Assembly (NCBI RefSeq): GCF_037975245.1
Contig: NC_092567.1
Span: forward strand, 22,385,376-22,449,375
Reading direction: 5' to 3'
Length of the DNA stretch: 64,000 nucleotides
DNA from: Apostichopus japonicus
Taxonomy: Eukaryota; Echinodermata; Holothuroidea; Aspidochirotida; Stichopodidae
Both the position numbers and the translations under genes were made by a program. The notes under the pieces were generated by a model. That model had not been told where the DNA came from. It made no database searches and worked only from the letters and a program-made list of their open reading frames with translations. Of this stretch, positions 1-14,638 are shown one piece after another. How positions within the stretch are numbered: position 1 is the first letter of the stretch; every line of letters begins with the position of its first letter.

Positions 1-2044
<2,044 letters not shown>

Positions 2045-2403
2045 AATAAGGGGTTAATCAACGGTCTAGCGTGCGTTACTCACAGGATTAATGCACGATC
2101 GGGGGATAATGCAAGCGATGCACGAGGGCGGAGCCCGAGTGCATCCAGCGATAGCATTAACACCCGGAGTGCATTAATCATGTGAGTAACGCACGCTAGA
2201 CCGTTGATTAACCCAGTTCATTCATACACTACCATTTGTGTGGGGGAAAAATCATAAAACAAAACATTTTTGGTACATATAACCAATGATTTATTAAAGT
2301 GATGCCCCGTAGTTTTACCGTGCGTTACTCACAGGATTAACCACGGTCATCTGACCTGAATGGACCAATAGGATTTAGGAATCTTTAGTAAGTATGAATG
2401 AAC
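2045..2403 (+). mobile_element. Composite fold-back repeat element, copy 1
   Basis: A 359-bp unit is repeated almost exactly, in inverted orientation, at 24167-24526. Its first part (2052-2213) is a 162-bp near-perfect inverted repeat with arms of roughly 75 bp beginning GGTTAATCAACGGTCTAGCG. The second part runs from GTTCATTCATAC to GTATGAATGAAC, itself a pair of inverted ends. The word GCGTTACTCACAGGATTAA (or near variants) occurs three times in the unit. No coding capacity is seen. The superfamily is unknown and no clear target duplication was found, so it is called mobile from its dispersed, equal-length copies and palindromic structure. Confidence 0.75.
2052..2213. repeat. 162-bp imperfect palindrome inside composite element
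   Basis: The left arm begins GGTTAATCAACGGTCTAGCG and the right arm ends with its exact complement. Pairing continues through GTGCGTTACTCACA and on through ATTAATGCAC, with small interruptions, towards a centre near 2130. The whole can form one long hairpin or cruciform. Confidence 0.9.
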
Positions 2404-2624
2404 GGTCGATAACATATCAAAAGAAATTGAAACATCGAAGGCTCATGAATGAAAGTGGCTGGACCATTTAGTCTAACACACCGACCATCAGTTCCTCAGA
2501 TGCAACGCAAAGCTATATACGAAAACACGGCGTATTCGGGCCTGTGCTATAGCTTTGTTAATTCATAGAGAGACCGTTACAGTGTAAAATCTGTCCCGAA
2601 GGCCCTTGTCCCGCTTGGCCGGCC

Positions 2625-2717
2625 CTATATCATGGAGCGTTGTTGTAGCTCCATGGTGAACAGCAGGGAACTAGTATCAGGGCGTTGTTATGGAATAACA
2701 ACTCCCTGCTGATATAG
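2625..2717. repeat. Nested inverted repeats (branched hairpin)
   Basis: Four perfect stems are visible. CTATATCA (2625-2632) pairs with TGATATAG (2710-2717). CATGGAGC (2631-2638) pairs with GCTCCATG (2648-2655). CAGCAGGGA (2661-2669) pairs with TCCCTGCTG (2703-2711). GTTGTTAT (2684-2691) pairs with ATAACAAC (2695-2702) around a GGA loop. Some stems overlap by one or two bases, so not all form at once. Function is unknown. Confidence 0.6.
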
Positions 2718-3499
2718 AGTCCTGAACTAAATGTAGGCTACATTTCTCATATACGCCTTCTCACCCACGATCTGCCCAAGTTTGTCACACGATAGGCGGT
2801 CATAAATACCCCGTGAGGTTTTCTCAAAGAACAAGCAAACAAGAAAACATGAACTTTCAAAACGAAAAACTGAACACTTTTCATTGCTCTGTGTATATTC
2901 TCAAGATAAAACGAAAGAGAATATTGCGCATTTTGATAAATGGTTCAATAAGCGTAGGCATATAAGTATGCATGCGTTCATTTACTAGGCGTGTCACGTT
3001 TAGCATGGTATGGCAAAAATGCCATTTTCTACCAAGAGTCTCTCAAACTATGACCTATAAGATATACACACCCACGTGTTACTCAAGCACTTTTACTTTC
3101 AAACATTTTGTTCATCAGTCATTGTCGCAGCATGGGGCAACGTTACCATGCACGCCCGTATATAATATTGGGTACCTAAATGCCAGTCCGCGATAGCACT
3201 AAATATCTCAGACAACTTTGCGTGACCATTTTAAGATACAATTTTTAGGCTAAGTTCATCGATCGCTGACTTTGGATGCGTCACATTAGACACATCATGC
3301 CCCCACCCTCTCATCAACAACCTCAACCACCTCCCGTCTCCAGCTGTAATGACAAGCCACGTGTATTTCCCCTCTTATGGACAGTTCATCAACCCATGTT
3401 GTTCGTCCAGGCATTTACAGATGAAGGAAGCGTTTTAATCAGGACCCTCCTGGAAGGGGCCTGATTTTTATTCCACGCATAAGCTGCTGAATAATAATT

Positions 3500-3555
3500 A
3501 TAATAATAATATATGTATATATATATATATGTATATATATATAAATATATATATA

Positions 3556-3636
<81 letters not shown>
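3500..3636. repeat. (TA)n microsatellite
   Basis: Near-uninterrupted alternating TA with a few G and AA interruptions at its left end. Frames through it give only Tyr-Ile repeats. Confidence 0.95.
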
Positions 3637-3640
<4 letters not shown>

Positions 3641-4849
3641 TTGCAAAAGCAAGATTTTTTCCTGCTAAAATGAATGATTACGCTTTATCAAACATACATT
3701 ATAGGCAGTTGCTTCAAATGAACGGTGTTAATTTTATGATTATTGTATTCAAATTACTTCTTAGTTTTGAAATCAATTTCCATGAAACTTGAAACTAGAC
3801 CCCAAACTAAACACTTGAAACTAAACCCAGTTGCCACATAACAATTAATTCACCTGTAATTGGTAATTGCATGCATACCCAAGGTCGGGCACGATATAAA
3901 CCGGTGGTAACAGACGTGTCTGTCTGATGAAACAATGTTAAAATGTCTACAAGATGTATGTAAATACGCAAATACAGCCAGTTCACTTTTGAGTCTAATC
4001 ATCACACAATGAAGGTCCAAAGGTAGATTGATAACTTAATTCCTACAACAGATAACATTTTCTATGAAAACGATCTACAGCCCAGCACCAGATAAGTTTC
4101 CTGTGCGAGCTGCTGTGGACAAGATAAGGCCAAAATCAAGAATTCATGTATATAGGACAAAGCGATCAAGTGTGACGATGGGAATTCCCCTTTTTAGTCC
4201 CGCCGCATATGACTAAAATGCACACGGTGGATTGGAAGTTAGTCCAAGTCATATGAAAGTGTCCGTCACGTTAGTGTTACTATGTGTGCAGAGGCTCTTT
4301 AGCCTATCGGTATATGTCATATATATACACCGTATCGATTGGTTGGAAACAATGGTGGTTGTATGAAGTAAAAAGTAAACAGTATAACTACAACTTCGAT
4401 CATGTATCGTGGTGACTCATACCGTTTATTACCTGTTTGCTTCAAGTACGCCTTCATTATCATGTGCATTGCGTAAATTGAAAAGGCCTACACACCACTC
4501 GAAACTATCAGCTGACTCCAATTAAAGGGAATTATTTTCACCCAGCTTTATTACGGTACCGTATTAAAGCGATGATTATTTATGATTATTATTTTATTCT
4601 TTTATAGTTTATAATTTTATGTCGCATAGAAGTTGCAATATGATAAATTTATGGCGATTGTTTTTGCAAAAAATGTCATCATACACGTGAAACCAAAGCG
4701 GATAATTGTTGGTCAAATATTAATCAATAATTGCAACACGAATGAAAAGTAACATAAACAAAATAGATGCAAATTACAATGATCCTATAAAACAACTTTA
4801 ATTCAATGATAACAAGATATTACTCATCCCCTGTCGCAAGGAGGAAGAC

Positions 4850-5236
4850 CAAGGGCGTAGGAACCGGGGGGCTGGGGGCGCCAGCCCCCCAGAAAAAATA
4901 TGGGGGGCGGAAGTATCATTCCGCGCCACCCCCCCCCCCCCCGCTTCGCAAGTCAGAAAACCCCTTTTTCATTTCTCAATAAATGATAACAACATTCGTC
5001 ATTTTACTCAGAACATTTTGGCAGAAAAAAAATCTCATTTGGAGCACCAAATTGCATCTAAGGCCAGGTGAAAATGCAAAATTATTTACAAAATGGAGTG
5101 GGATGTTGAAGTGTGCTATATTGCACCAAATTGCATCTGAGGCCACCTGGAAATGCAAAAAAATTCCAAAGACCCCTCCCCCAGGCCGTCCATCAGTCTT
5201 CAGCCCCCCACTCAAAATTACCTTCCTACGCCACTG
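4850..5236. mobile_element. hAT-like non-autonomous element (MITE), family with GGCGTAGGAA ends
   Basis: The ends are inverted: the left starts CAAGGGCGTAGGAACC and the right ends GGTTCCTACGCC-like (CCTTCCTACGCCACTG). The element is flanked by 8-bp direct repeats differing at one base, AGGAAGAC (4842-4849) and GGGAAGAC (5237-5244). An 8-bp duplication with CA..TG ends is typical of the hAT superfamily. The interior has G/C homopolymers and no transposase. Overlapping open frames are incidental. Confidence 0.7.
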
Positions 5237-5916
5237 GGGAAGACGAGGGTGAGGGGAGAGGTGGAGGGGATATGTGTCTTAAACAGAAGAACTACGCCGT
5301 GTTCCTAGCAACATAAACATCTGTGAAATTAATTTCTTCGATGCGTTATATTAATTTTTTTATCAATTTCTGTTTTTAGAAAACATTTACTGAAAACATT
5401 AACAGCAAAAAAAAAACTAAATAAAATATGTGCGACAATTTTGAGAAATTTTAATAAAAAAGGAACAGGAGAAGGGAGATGTGAAAGAAAAAAATGTGAA
5501 TGAACTCGTCCAAATACGGAAGCAATATTTGAGTTTTATAACTTAAAAATAAATATCACACACCATAAAATTTTTAGTAATTCTGAACGGAATGGTAAAC
5601 CTTCGATCGTATCTGGGTTACCTACAACTCCCACCAGAAATAATTAACTTCTACACGATATTTTATTATACCCATTTTCTAACTCTCTGACTAGAATTTT
5701 GGTGGTTTCAGATCTTTGTGTGAAAAACCATGATCCTTGAAGGCGATTGGTTGTTTCGTTACATGACGTCACATTATGTCAGACACATTCTACTGCCACT
5801 TGTTGAAGAGAATGGTTCAATTTCAGATTCAGTGTAATTATTCTCTTCATCCCTCAAAGAGATTTATTTATAAACAATATGTTGTTTGTCTATGCAATGG
5901 AAGATGAACATATACT

Positions 5917-6205
5917 CAGGGGCGTAGCCAGGAATTTGCCAAGGGACGGGCGAAACTGTAGATTCGGCATTACAAACTATCTAAGCGTAGCGCCACCATA
6001 GTTGGCGCGAAACGTACAAGAAAATTTCGGCTGAAAATGCCTCCCAGATCGCTGGAAATGGCACTTCCCAGGCCCTGTAAGTTGCATCTTAGCATTTTCT
6101 CTTTTGAAAATACTAGCGATATCATAAAAACATTAAAAAAAAAATTAAAAATATGCTCAAGGGGGGGGGCGGCTGCCCCCTTCGCCCCCCTTGGCTACGC
6201 GCCTG
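5917..6205. mobile_element. hAT-like MITE, GCGTAGCC family, copy 1
   Basis: It starts CAGGGGCGTAGCCAGGAATT and ends TTGGCTACGCGCCTG, inverted with respect to each other. It is flanked by perfect 8-bp duplications CATATACT at 5909-5916 and 6206-6213. The interior carries a poly-G run followed by a C-rich tract and no coding sequence. Internal sequence is shared with the copies at 14639 and 18935. Confidence 0.9.
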
Positions 6206-9200
6206 CATATACTAAGCATTTTTGATAGTTAAAACTTGTTACATTTGTCACCATTTGTAAGTGAACTTGAAACAAGTGAACTTGAACTGAAAACAAACAG
6301 GTGTGACGTCATAGCTAGATGCTGGCAGCAAAATACTTTGTTTGTCTTTACTTTCTCCTGCACTTTTGCACCATTTCTCGTCTAAAATGTAAATGTTGTG
6401 GCGCGGGACTGGGAGGGGAGGGGACGACCTCTAGCCCCCCTACCCCCAGATTGGAGTCCGCTGCAACGGCCCCAGTGGCCGAACCACTCCTCTTTAAAAT
6501 TGTGGATCAGCCGGCCTCCCCCATGTGAACATTACAGTAACATTCCTGGGCTTTTTCAATGATTTATATTGTTGATGTTTACCAAAAATGTGAAAACGAT
6601 GCAGCTTATTAATTTGATTATAATAAACTCGTTTGAAATAATGGAGTAAAAATACGAAATATTTGACAACATTTGAAGTATTTCTTTTACCAGAGCTAAA
6701 ACCGACAATTAACATAAAATATATGTGCAAACCAAATGTCGACTAGACTTGAACGAATGGAAAATCAAAACAATTAATTTCTCACTAACCATCAAACATT
6801 TGATTAAACCAAGTGTCTCTCTCTCTCTCTCAATTATAATCACCAATCATATTTGCTACAATCTTTGGAATGTATCAATTTGAAATTCCAAAAAAGCTGC
6901 TTTGAAACCAAAAAAATTGTTTTTGCATATTTGCATTGTGACATAGGAGCCGTTAAAAATTCGCGCAAACGGGAATTCCCCTAAAAAACCCAAAAGATTT
7001 CCACTACTGAGAAATCGCATAGAGCTGCTGGTGGCAGGCGACATTAAACCTATCATATGCGGGTCGATATCGCGTTTCTAATACGTGCAGTTACACCAGA
7101 ACCTATTTCAATGATAAAATCAGTCTTGCACTTTAACCCCGGTTGACGGTATCTAAACGAGTGTTTCCTCTGGTTCAGTTAAAGTACAAGTCAGTAACCA
7201 AAAATGAATTCCAATTATGTGCTAGGGATTGAAAATGGCGATTGACATATCTAGTATCATGGCAAAGGCCTAGTCCTTGTACAGTTCCTATAGAAAAGTC
7301 TCAAAAAGCAAACGGGACTGAACATTTTTTTTAGATATGCTATGAAACAGGATTTGTTGCTTTGTCATTTGGTGGTTTGTATAATGTTGAAGAGCATGGA
7401 TGGAAGTACATGTTGGTTGCACATTGGGGCACTTTATAGACCCCTTTAGACCTGGGGAGGGCACCGTATAGAGATTTCTTTTACCGGTGAGTAAAAAGAC
7501 TTATTTACAAGTGACGGGAACGTTGCAATTCTCACTGGGGGGGTTCTTTTTTTTGGGGGGGGGGGACATGGTCATGATAATACGAAAGTATAGGCCTATC
7601 CATGGATGGCCAATATGTCAGCTACCCAGTGATGTGTAGGGTTAAACTAGTGAGAGCTTCTACAGGGACATTTAAAAAAAAGGAGCAAATTTACTTTGAC
7701 GAATTGAATGTACACGCAAAAAATGGAGTGTTGAATTTGAACACTTTCCAGGTGTAACCGTTCACCCTACACCTGAAGGGTTACTCTGACCCTGAGTAGG
7801 GTTACATAATTTATGGAGCGTGGATTTTTAACACCTGCAGAAAGTGTACTGTCAGTTCGAGCATTCCGATTGGTCAAACCTCCCGTCAGCTGGATTCTTA
7901 GTGCAAGTTAAGTGTTTAAACGGTACCACCGTACCGTGAACACCCATTTACCCTACCTACAAGTCAATGGAGCTAAATTGTATGGAGCATGCAACCGTAT
8001 AGTGCCAGTTGGAAACATGATGGATCTCACGATACCAATGGTTGCAAACTGAAAGAGGAATAACAGGTATTTAACGGGGAATTTAATTCTAGTATCCCAT
8101 CAAATAAATACAGGCAGTGCGTAATACATCGACATAGTGTCACGAATAAACACCCATTGTTTCACCCTGCAGACCTCACAGCTTTTTTCCCCCCGATTTT
8201 TCCTGCACATAGCAAAGAAAGTGAAGCCGTAGTGTGCCGCCGTATCAGTAATAGCACTTTTAGTATATACCCTTCCTGAATTCTCTTACTTTAACAGTAT
8301 AGGACAAACCATGGGGGATATAGATCCCCTTTCAAACTTGGTGGGCGGTTACCAACCCTCGGATATGTATTTGCTCTCTTGTAGCGATTCTTTATCACAA
8401 ATACACGTCAAATATGAGAAAATGAATAAATACATGTCAAAAAGTGGAATTACTATTATAAAGTTATGGGGGAGTTGGTGGGGGTGAGATAGGGTGTGGA
8501 GTAAGTCCCTCTTACTCTTCACCAGTACCCAATAAGTCATAAGAATAAGATATATATGCGCCATCGACTAAAAGTGTGGAGAATGTGGCCGTCTGCGCTA
8601 CAATGTTCAGGTTGCCTGTCACCGTTTTCTAAAAATCATGCAAAATGTCACCTAAGGCCGGTGCATAGTGGTTCCTCCCCATTCCCTACCCTTCCTTGTG
8701 CGGACTAATGGAATCCCATTTGATATTATAGCTGTCCTTTCCAAAATCGTTTTTTTGCACGATAATGGCACAGCTACAGTATATCGTGTTGATGGTACTG
8801 TCCCGTACATCCACTATCGTACAATACCTTCTGATGGTGTGATTCGTAGCTATAATATAGCAGAATCGATAGTATGGCGAATGGTTACCCAACATTTGGA
8901 TGTGTATTGCAAGCAACTGCAACTAACAAGGCACAAGTAATGTGTGACTATGGGACTATGAAGTTAAGACTAGTCTTACCACCCAAAACTGATGTGTCAT
9001 TCCATATTGTTGTTTGAAACCGTGAATACCATTATAATGCAACACCCTTTCTGTAGAAGTGCCCATACGGCATATTCTTTGTAGTATTTTTTACACCAGG
9101 CGTAAACAACCCTTTTGTTAACACTTGATGTGAACTTCATGAGAGTTCACGAATGACGTCAACAAGGAAACCGCAAGACAACAAGCTTTGTAGTAAAAGC

Positions 9201-9449
9201 AGAAAGAAAAAAAAGAAAAGAGAAAAAAAAACCACAGCAATAACAGATCTTCTTTCAATATTGCTTTATTTAATAGTATTCGCCCTAATGATGGATCAGT
9301 TGTGCCAAACTTCCAAGAAATATTGATTATGCATAATACTATGTTGATAATATACAAGATGAACTTTTCTTTTGTGACTTGGATAAATTCTAGATTTGAG
9401 TAAAGAAGACTTGTCACAAGGTCGGGCAATGAGGAGACAGAAGAGGGCA
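6206..9449. other. Non-coding stretch, no gene supported
   Basis: No convincing exon was found. Visible items are a decayed G/C-rich patch at 6395-6530 that may be an old transposon, a CT microsatellite near 6818-6832, a G run at 7545-7567, and an inverted pair near 7739-7850. A 90-codon open frame at 8668-8940 has no recognisable motif or splice context. Confidence 0.45.
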
Positions 9450-10130
9450 TGAGGCAGGGAAGGGGAGAGGGAGGAAGGGTGTGAGGTAGGGAGGAAGGGG
9501 AGAGGGAGGAAGGGTGTGAGGTAGAGAGGAGAGAGGGAAGGTGTGAGGTAGGGAGGGGAGAGGGAGGGAGGGTGTGAGGTAGGGAGGGGAGAGGAAGGGA
9601 GGGTGTGAGGTAGGGAGGGGAGAGGGAGAAAAGGGTGTGAGGTAGGGAGGTGAGAGGGGGAGGGTGTGAGGTAGGGAGGTAAGAGGGAGGATGGGTGGAG
9701 GTAGGGAGGAGAGAGGGAGGAAGGGTGTGAGGTAGGGAGGGGAGAGGAAGAAGTGTGTGAGGTAGGGAGGAGAGAGGGAGGAGGGCGTGAGGTAGGGAGG
9801 GGAGAGGGAGGGAGAGTGTGGAGTAGGGAGGGGAGAGGAAGGATGGATGTGAGGTAGGGAGGGGGAAGGGAATGAGGTAAGGAGGGGAGAAGGTGGAAGG
9901 GTGTGAGGTAGGGAGGGGAGATGGAGGAAGGGTGTGAGCTAGGGAGGGGAGAGGAAGGAAGGATGTGAGGTAGGGAGGGGGAGGGAGGAAGGGAATGAGG
10001 TAAGGAGGGGAGAGGGTGGAAGGGTGTGAGGTAGGGAGGGGAGATGGAGGAAGGGTATGAGGTAAGGAGTGGAGAGGGTAGAAGGGTGTGAGCTAGGGAG
10101 AGGAGAGGGAGGAAGGGTGTTAGGTAGGGA
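9450..10130. repeat. Polypurine minisatellite, ~25-33 bp units
   Basis: About 680 bp of imperfect tandem units resemble GTGTGAGGTAGGGAGGGGAG followed by an AGGGAGGAAGG-like block. The plus strand is almost entirely purine plus T, and unit length varies. On the minus strand it is open and reads as repeated Ser-Pro-Pro-Tyr-Leu-Thr-type peptide over about 300 codons, which is a by-product of the repeat. The array abuts a tRNA-derived SINE piece. Confidence 0.92.
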
Positions 10131-10154
10131 GTGAGGCTGAGTGGATACAAGCGG

Positions 10155-10300
10155 TGGGCATTTGAAGCAATGAGGCTTAGCAATCGGAAGGTTCGGGGTT
10201 CGATCCCCGGCCGGGTCATAGTAAGGTGGGTTTTTCATCGAAGAGCAACCTACGGTTTTCCCATCTGATATGTTTCGTTTTTCGTTTTTCGTTCAAAGAT
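10155..10300 (+). mobile_element. tRNA-derived SINE fragment
   Basis: A polymerase III B-box-like GGTTCGATCCC lies at about 10198-10208 in the context CGGGGTTCGATCCCCGG, a good T-arm stem-loop. The preceding ~45 bases are a degenerate tRNA-like head with a poor A box. The tail continues through a GGTGGGTTTTTCATC-type body. No cloverleaf good enough for a functional tRNA can be folded by eye. Confidence 0.6.
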
Positions 10301-13002
10301 ATTATCTTGTATGATTTCATTACTTACTAGCAAGGACCGCCGAAAAATCAACTGTTTGCGGTGAGTCTGCATAGGACGATACATACAAACAAGTTCTGAT
10401 TCATGTCTTTGCAGATCGGTCACTTGTATGGACGGAGAAAGGGAGGAGGGGAGGTATTGACATATTAGATCATAGCAACGAATGAATCAGAAATAAACTT
10501 GCACTATAAATTACATTTCTGTAATTAGTCATTCTGTTATATTCTTAAATAATATACAAAAAAATCTTTCATATTTTACCTCATTTGTTTCCATCCTCTT
10601 AGTTTATAATTTTGATTGAAGTCCTTCAAATTGCAACAATAAGTTTGTAAAATAAAAATGGTTCTCAGAATATTGACAAACGTTACGTTATGGGTAAATA
10701 GAATTAAGCGCATACAACCAAACAAAAATTACACCATTCACCTACCCAACATAAACCAACCCAGCATGCATTGTCTTCGATTGTGCAACAGAATATCCTT
10801 ATTGCATTATAATTTTTAACTTTTATTTTTTTGCCATGATCCTCTCTTCAGACAGTTTAGAAGGAACGTGTATATATATATATATATAACTTTATATATA
10901 TAACTTTATATATATATATAACTTTCTATATATAACTTCATATAACTTTATATATATATATAACTTTATATATATATATATATATAACTTTATATATATA
11001 TATATAACTTTATATATATATATATATTTTTTTTTTAAGAGATTGCTATCATGTATCTACGCCCGTTCATCATAATTCATGTTTCTGTCATGTTTATTTT
11101 CAAGAACAATCATTTACAGAGCGATACAGTAACGATTTAATATCAATAACAATAAAGATTAGGTGATATTCTATAACCTTATCGCTAAGAAGAAAAGTTA
11201 TTTTAATTTCGTCGATATGAAAACGCAGACGAGCTTATCATTCATGCATGCTGAGCGTACCTGAAGTGGATCCATAAAAAAAAGAAATTCTACGAAAACA
11301 GGATAAGGCCTATTAAAAACCCCTTCGTTGTACCACTAATACCCCTGGCTGATAAAGGAGTTAACGTCAGTGGAAAATGCGTAGCGACGGAGACAGTCAT
11401 TTCGCTCAGCGAAATCTTCACAAAATACTACAGACCATCGTGAAATACCACCACACACTGTAACACATATATATGAAGGTGGAAGGGAAAAAAACACAAA
11501 GCCACAACTGTATGGAGTGAGTGATGATTAATATCCTTTAAAAAAAAAATATATATCTAACCAGATTTTGTACTATTATTTGATTACAAATGCCCATCCC
11601 TCAGTGACGTACGTGACGTATATATCAACCGACCACAGGAGAGAATCATAATCTTTTAAGTAACTAGTATACTTCTGAGAAGAGCCATGACACACCGCCG
11701 ACAACGTCTCCCTGGCACCAGTGAGTCCTGATATAATATAAGAATGAAATGCGGTGGTGGTGTGGTTTAGTTGCCATTGTGTTTGTAGACAATTGTAATA
11801 GATTAACTAAACGACTGGCATATATTCTATACTCTATAAGGTCACTTATATACCCCGAGGTCACCCTATGTCATATCAGATATACACGAACCACCAAATA
11901 GAAGAGAAGTATATTCTCACTCACGCGTATAGCGGGATCACGACAAAAAGTGGCGACGAGGATTATTTTTCTAAACGAAATATTTTTCTTCGACTTCTAC
12001 ATCTTTTATCACGACAATAATGTTAAACATTTTGTCCGCGTGCTGTTCGATATAACATTATATAAACGTGTAATTCTGAGGTGGCCAAATTAGACACTAT
12101 ACTTATTGCCGTAACCCCCTTAAGGTATAGATAGAAAGGCTGTTCATGCTTTCACCATAGAAGAATCTCTTTACATTTTACACCGATAATTGTCGTATCG
12201 AAACCAAACTCCAAAATGCAAAACAAGTTGGGATTAATTGTTACACTGACGTTTATTCCAATATTTTAAAGCCATTCTCCTTTCCCACTCTCATTCCCCT
12301 CCCTCCTCTCCAATCCTCCCCTTACCCCTTTCCTCCCTCGCTCCCCTCTCTTCTCTCGCACCCCTCCTCCATTGACCACCGGCTTTTAAGTAGAGGACCA
12401 AATATCAGGCTAGGTGAGGAAGGGGGGGGGGGGGGTGGTATGTTGAATTCAGTTCTAAGCATATGTACAAGGCAAGGGCGTCGGAAAGTTTATAAACAGT
12501 GTATATAGGTCATGTTGCATGAGTCACTGAGTGGTAATCGCTATACCAGTGCATGAGAGACCCTTTATCACATTATCATGCACAACATGTTAGTTTGGTT
12601 ACGCCCTTTATTTTATTGCTATTCTTTTTTATTTGCGGTTTGCTGTGTTTGTACAAGTGATTTGAAAATTATAACACCTTGTAGCCTATCTTAAATCACC
12701 GCGTCATACGAATAATGAGTGTGCGCACGTACTTGTTTATTCTATAGATGTATACGCACACTCGTCCCTCATGAAATTTGTACTCGCATTAGTACTCGGT
12801 GCATCTTGAAACTCTAATTGATATGAGAATGTCTCACACGTGCAACAGTATCATTGTCCATGCGATAGTGCACACGTTGGTCAAACAACCGACGTAGAGA
12901 GTGAGTCCTGCACTCGTACCCGTGTTACAGCATATATGCCTGCATGTACTTGTACTCACTCCTATGAGTTGTACTCGTACGTATAGGACATTTGGTAATT
13001 GT
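10301..13002. other. Non-coding stretch, AT-rich
   Basis: No gene is seen. It includes the AT minisatellite at 10871-11026, a pyrimidine-rich stretch at 12270-12375, and a G run at 12422-12436. Short open frames have no coding character. Confidence 0.45.
10871..11026. repeat. AT-rich minisatellite (AACTTTATATATA units)
   Basis: About nine units consist of AACTTTATA followed by a variable TA run, ending in a T tract. It looks like a TA microsatellite repeatedly punctuated by the same AACTT word. Confidence 0.9.
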
Positions 13003-13387
13003 CAGTGGCGGAGCTAGGGGTATTGGTCAGGAGGGGTGATAATGGTCTGTAGGGGCGCTTTCGACACTATCTAAGCGGAGCGCCACCACAGGTTGGCGCG
13101 GAGCGTACAGAAATTCGTTGAGTAAAGATACTCCCTAGATCGCCGGAAATGACCCTTTCCGGGCCTGTCTAATTTGCAGATAAACGAAGAATAAATAGGT
13201 GTCATCGCCAAATTACACCATAAAAATGTGACAAATGTCAATAGGTAGATGAGAGCGCAATAAAAAAGTCAAATAATCGCGAATAAGTTAAAAGTGGTAA
13301 AGAGCTGAAAAGGGCGCCAGTAGTCCATTTGAGTCCGTCAGGGGGGGGGGGCATCCACCCCCTGACTGTATGGACGCTCCGCCACTG
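13003..13387. mobile_element. hAT-like MITE, GGCGGAGC family
   Basis: It starts CAGTGGCGGAGC and ends GCTCCGCCACTG, perfect 12-bp inverted termini. It is flanked by perfect 8-bp duplications GTAATTGT at 12995-13002 and 13388-13395. Internally it shares the GCGCCACCA...TTGGCGCG block with the GCGTAGCC-family MITEs, so the families are related. It has a poly-G/C core and no transposase. Confidence 0.92.
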
Positions 13388-13463
13388 GTAATTGTAGTTT
13401 ATACACTAGTGTAAGATGGAGTACACTTCCTCGCGCATAGAAACTTGTACCCCAATACTCATT

Positions 13464-13700
13464 CGAGGAGTGTTAGCTCAGTGGTTAACGCCGGTGCCTT
13501 TCAATCATAAGGTCCCCGGTTCGAGTCACTCCCAGATTAATGTATGTCGTCCAGTTACAGAGTTGTTGACAATTAACAATTCATAATCATGGACGTTATA
13601 TATGAATCTAAGAGACTGACTTCGGTCAGCTTGCGGCTTTGATAAGCCAATGATGGCTTCTTCGCGAGTTCCTGCTTGCAGGAGGATCTAAAATACATAT
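13464..13700 (+). mobile_element. tRNA-derived SINE
   Basis: The head at about 13468-13535 has an A-box-like TTAGCTCAGTGGTTAA and a B-box-like GGTTCGAGTC, with GGAGTG and CACTCC able to pair as an acceptor stem. The T arm is not properly paired, so a functional tRNA is unlikely. The body contains short palindromes (GGCTT/AAGCC, CCTGCTTGCAGG) reminiscent of SINE central domains. The exact family is not assigned. Confidence 0.65.
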
Positions 13701-14638
13701 ACATACATTGGGTTGGGGTGGAGTGGGGGTTGGGGGAAGAGTTTACCTTTGAATGAAGATGTGAGGTATACATGTATGTTACTCATAGCATTAAAATGAC
13801 TTCCATTACTGCAAGTTCGTATATAGCTCTTTAAATCTTATAATGATAAATGGCGAAACGAGATTATTATTAGTATTATGACCTGTCCTCACACGTCACC
13901 GTCGAATATTCCAGACGTTTTATATTATATCTTTAAAGCTAAAATAAAACTTGACAACCTGTACAGAGGGGCGTTTCTTTTCTTTTTTGATCTATAACAT
14001 ATCAACTTTCAATAATATACTAAATTAAAAATGAAACACTCGTACTATGATGCTATTTTAGGGAAACCTAACCACATTCCAACATCGTTTACTCATATTG
14101 TGCAGTCTTTAACCTACAATATAGCTAATTTCGTTCGATTTTCTCTTTTCGGCTTTTGTTTTTGTTTCTGTTGTTTTCATGCATATTCATTTACTAGGAA
14201 TCATTTAGTCATTTCCGGCACCTTTTTTCAAGATCAATACAATGTATAGAGTTATTGTATTGAAAGACGAACATGCCATTATATGTTACTATGCAACCTA
14301 TCGGTGAGTATACAAATGCCTTAGATTGTTATTGAAATGAAGGTATATAAAATGTCAAGGTTTTTCCCCCACACAGCTCACAAAAAATCTGACTCCATTT
14401 TGGGAGATATGACAGGTGTAATGTTCATTCACATACAAGGCCGAAGACTTGATCAAGTCTAAACTATGACATCATCGAGCCACACTGATGTGCCTGTTTT
14501 TTTTTTTTGTTGCATACATATATTTTTCTTTACACATTACATCGGTTTCTCTGTAATGGAGATGGGTTTGCAAGTGCTGGATCTAAAATAATGAGACCCA
14601 AAACGGTGTCATTACATGGTTTCAGTGTTAACGGTATG

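Larger units (their letters stand above)
2404..4849. other. Non-coding stretch with hairpins and a TA array
   Basis: No gene is seen. It contains one inverted-orientation copy of a dispersed repeat core (about 2446-2500, also found in the SoxD introns), nested inverted repeats at 2625-2717, and the TA array at 3500-3636. The remainder is AT-rich single-copy-looking DNA. Confidence 0.5.

Noticed and set aside
8668-8940. Overlapping open frames on both strands
   Set aside because: No recognised motif, no splice context and no composition shift. Left as chance frames.
9296-10219. 307-codon minus-strand open frame rich in Ser, Pro, Leu, His
   Set aside because: It lies on the polypurine minisatellite. 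The peptide merely translates the repeat and runs into a SINE.
13468-13535. Functional tRNA gene
   Set aside because: A and B boxes are present but the T arm is unpaired and the anticodon loop is the wrong size. Better explained as a SINE head.
13524-13700. Minus-strand open frame with LQAGTREEAIIG-type peptide next to an AG acceptor
   Set aside because: It runs through the body of the plus-strand SINE and its frame is not phase-compatible with the neighbouring minus-strand exons.
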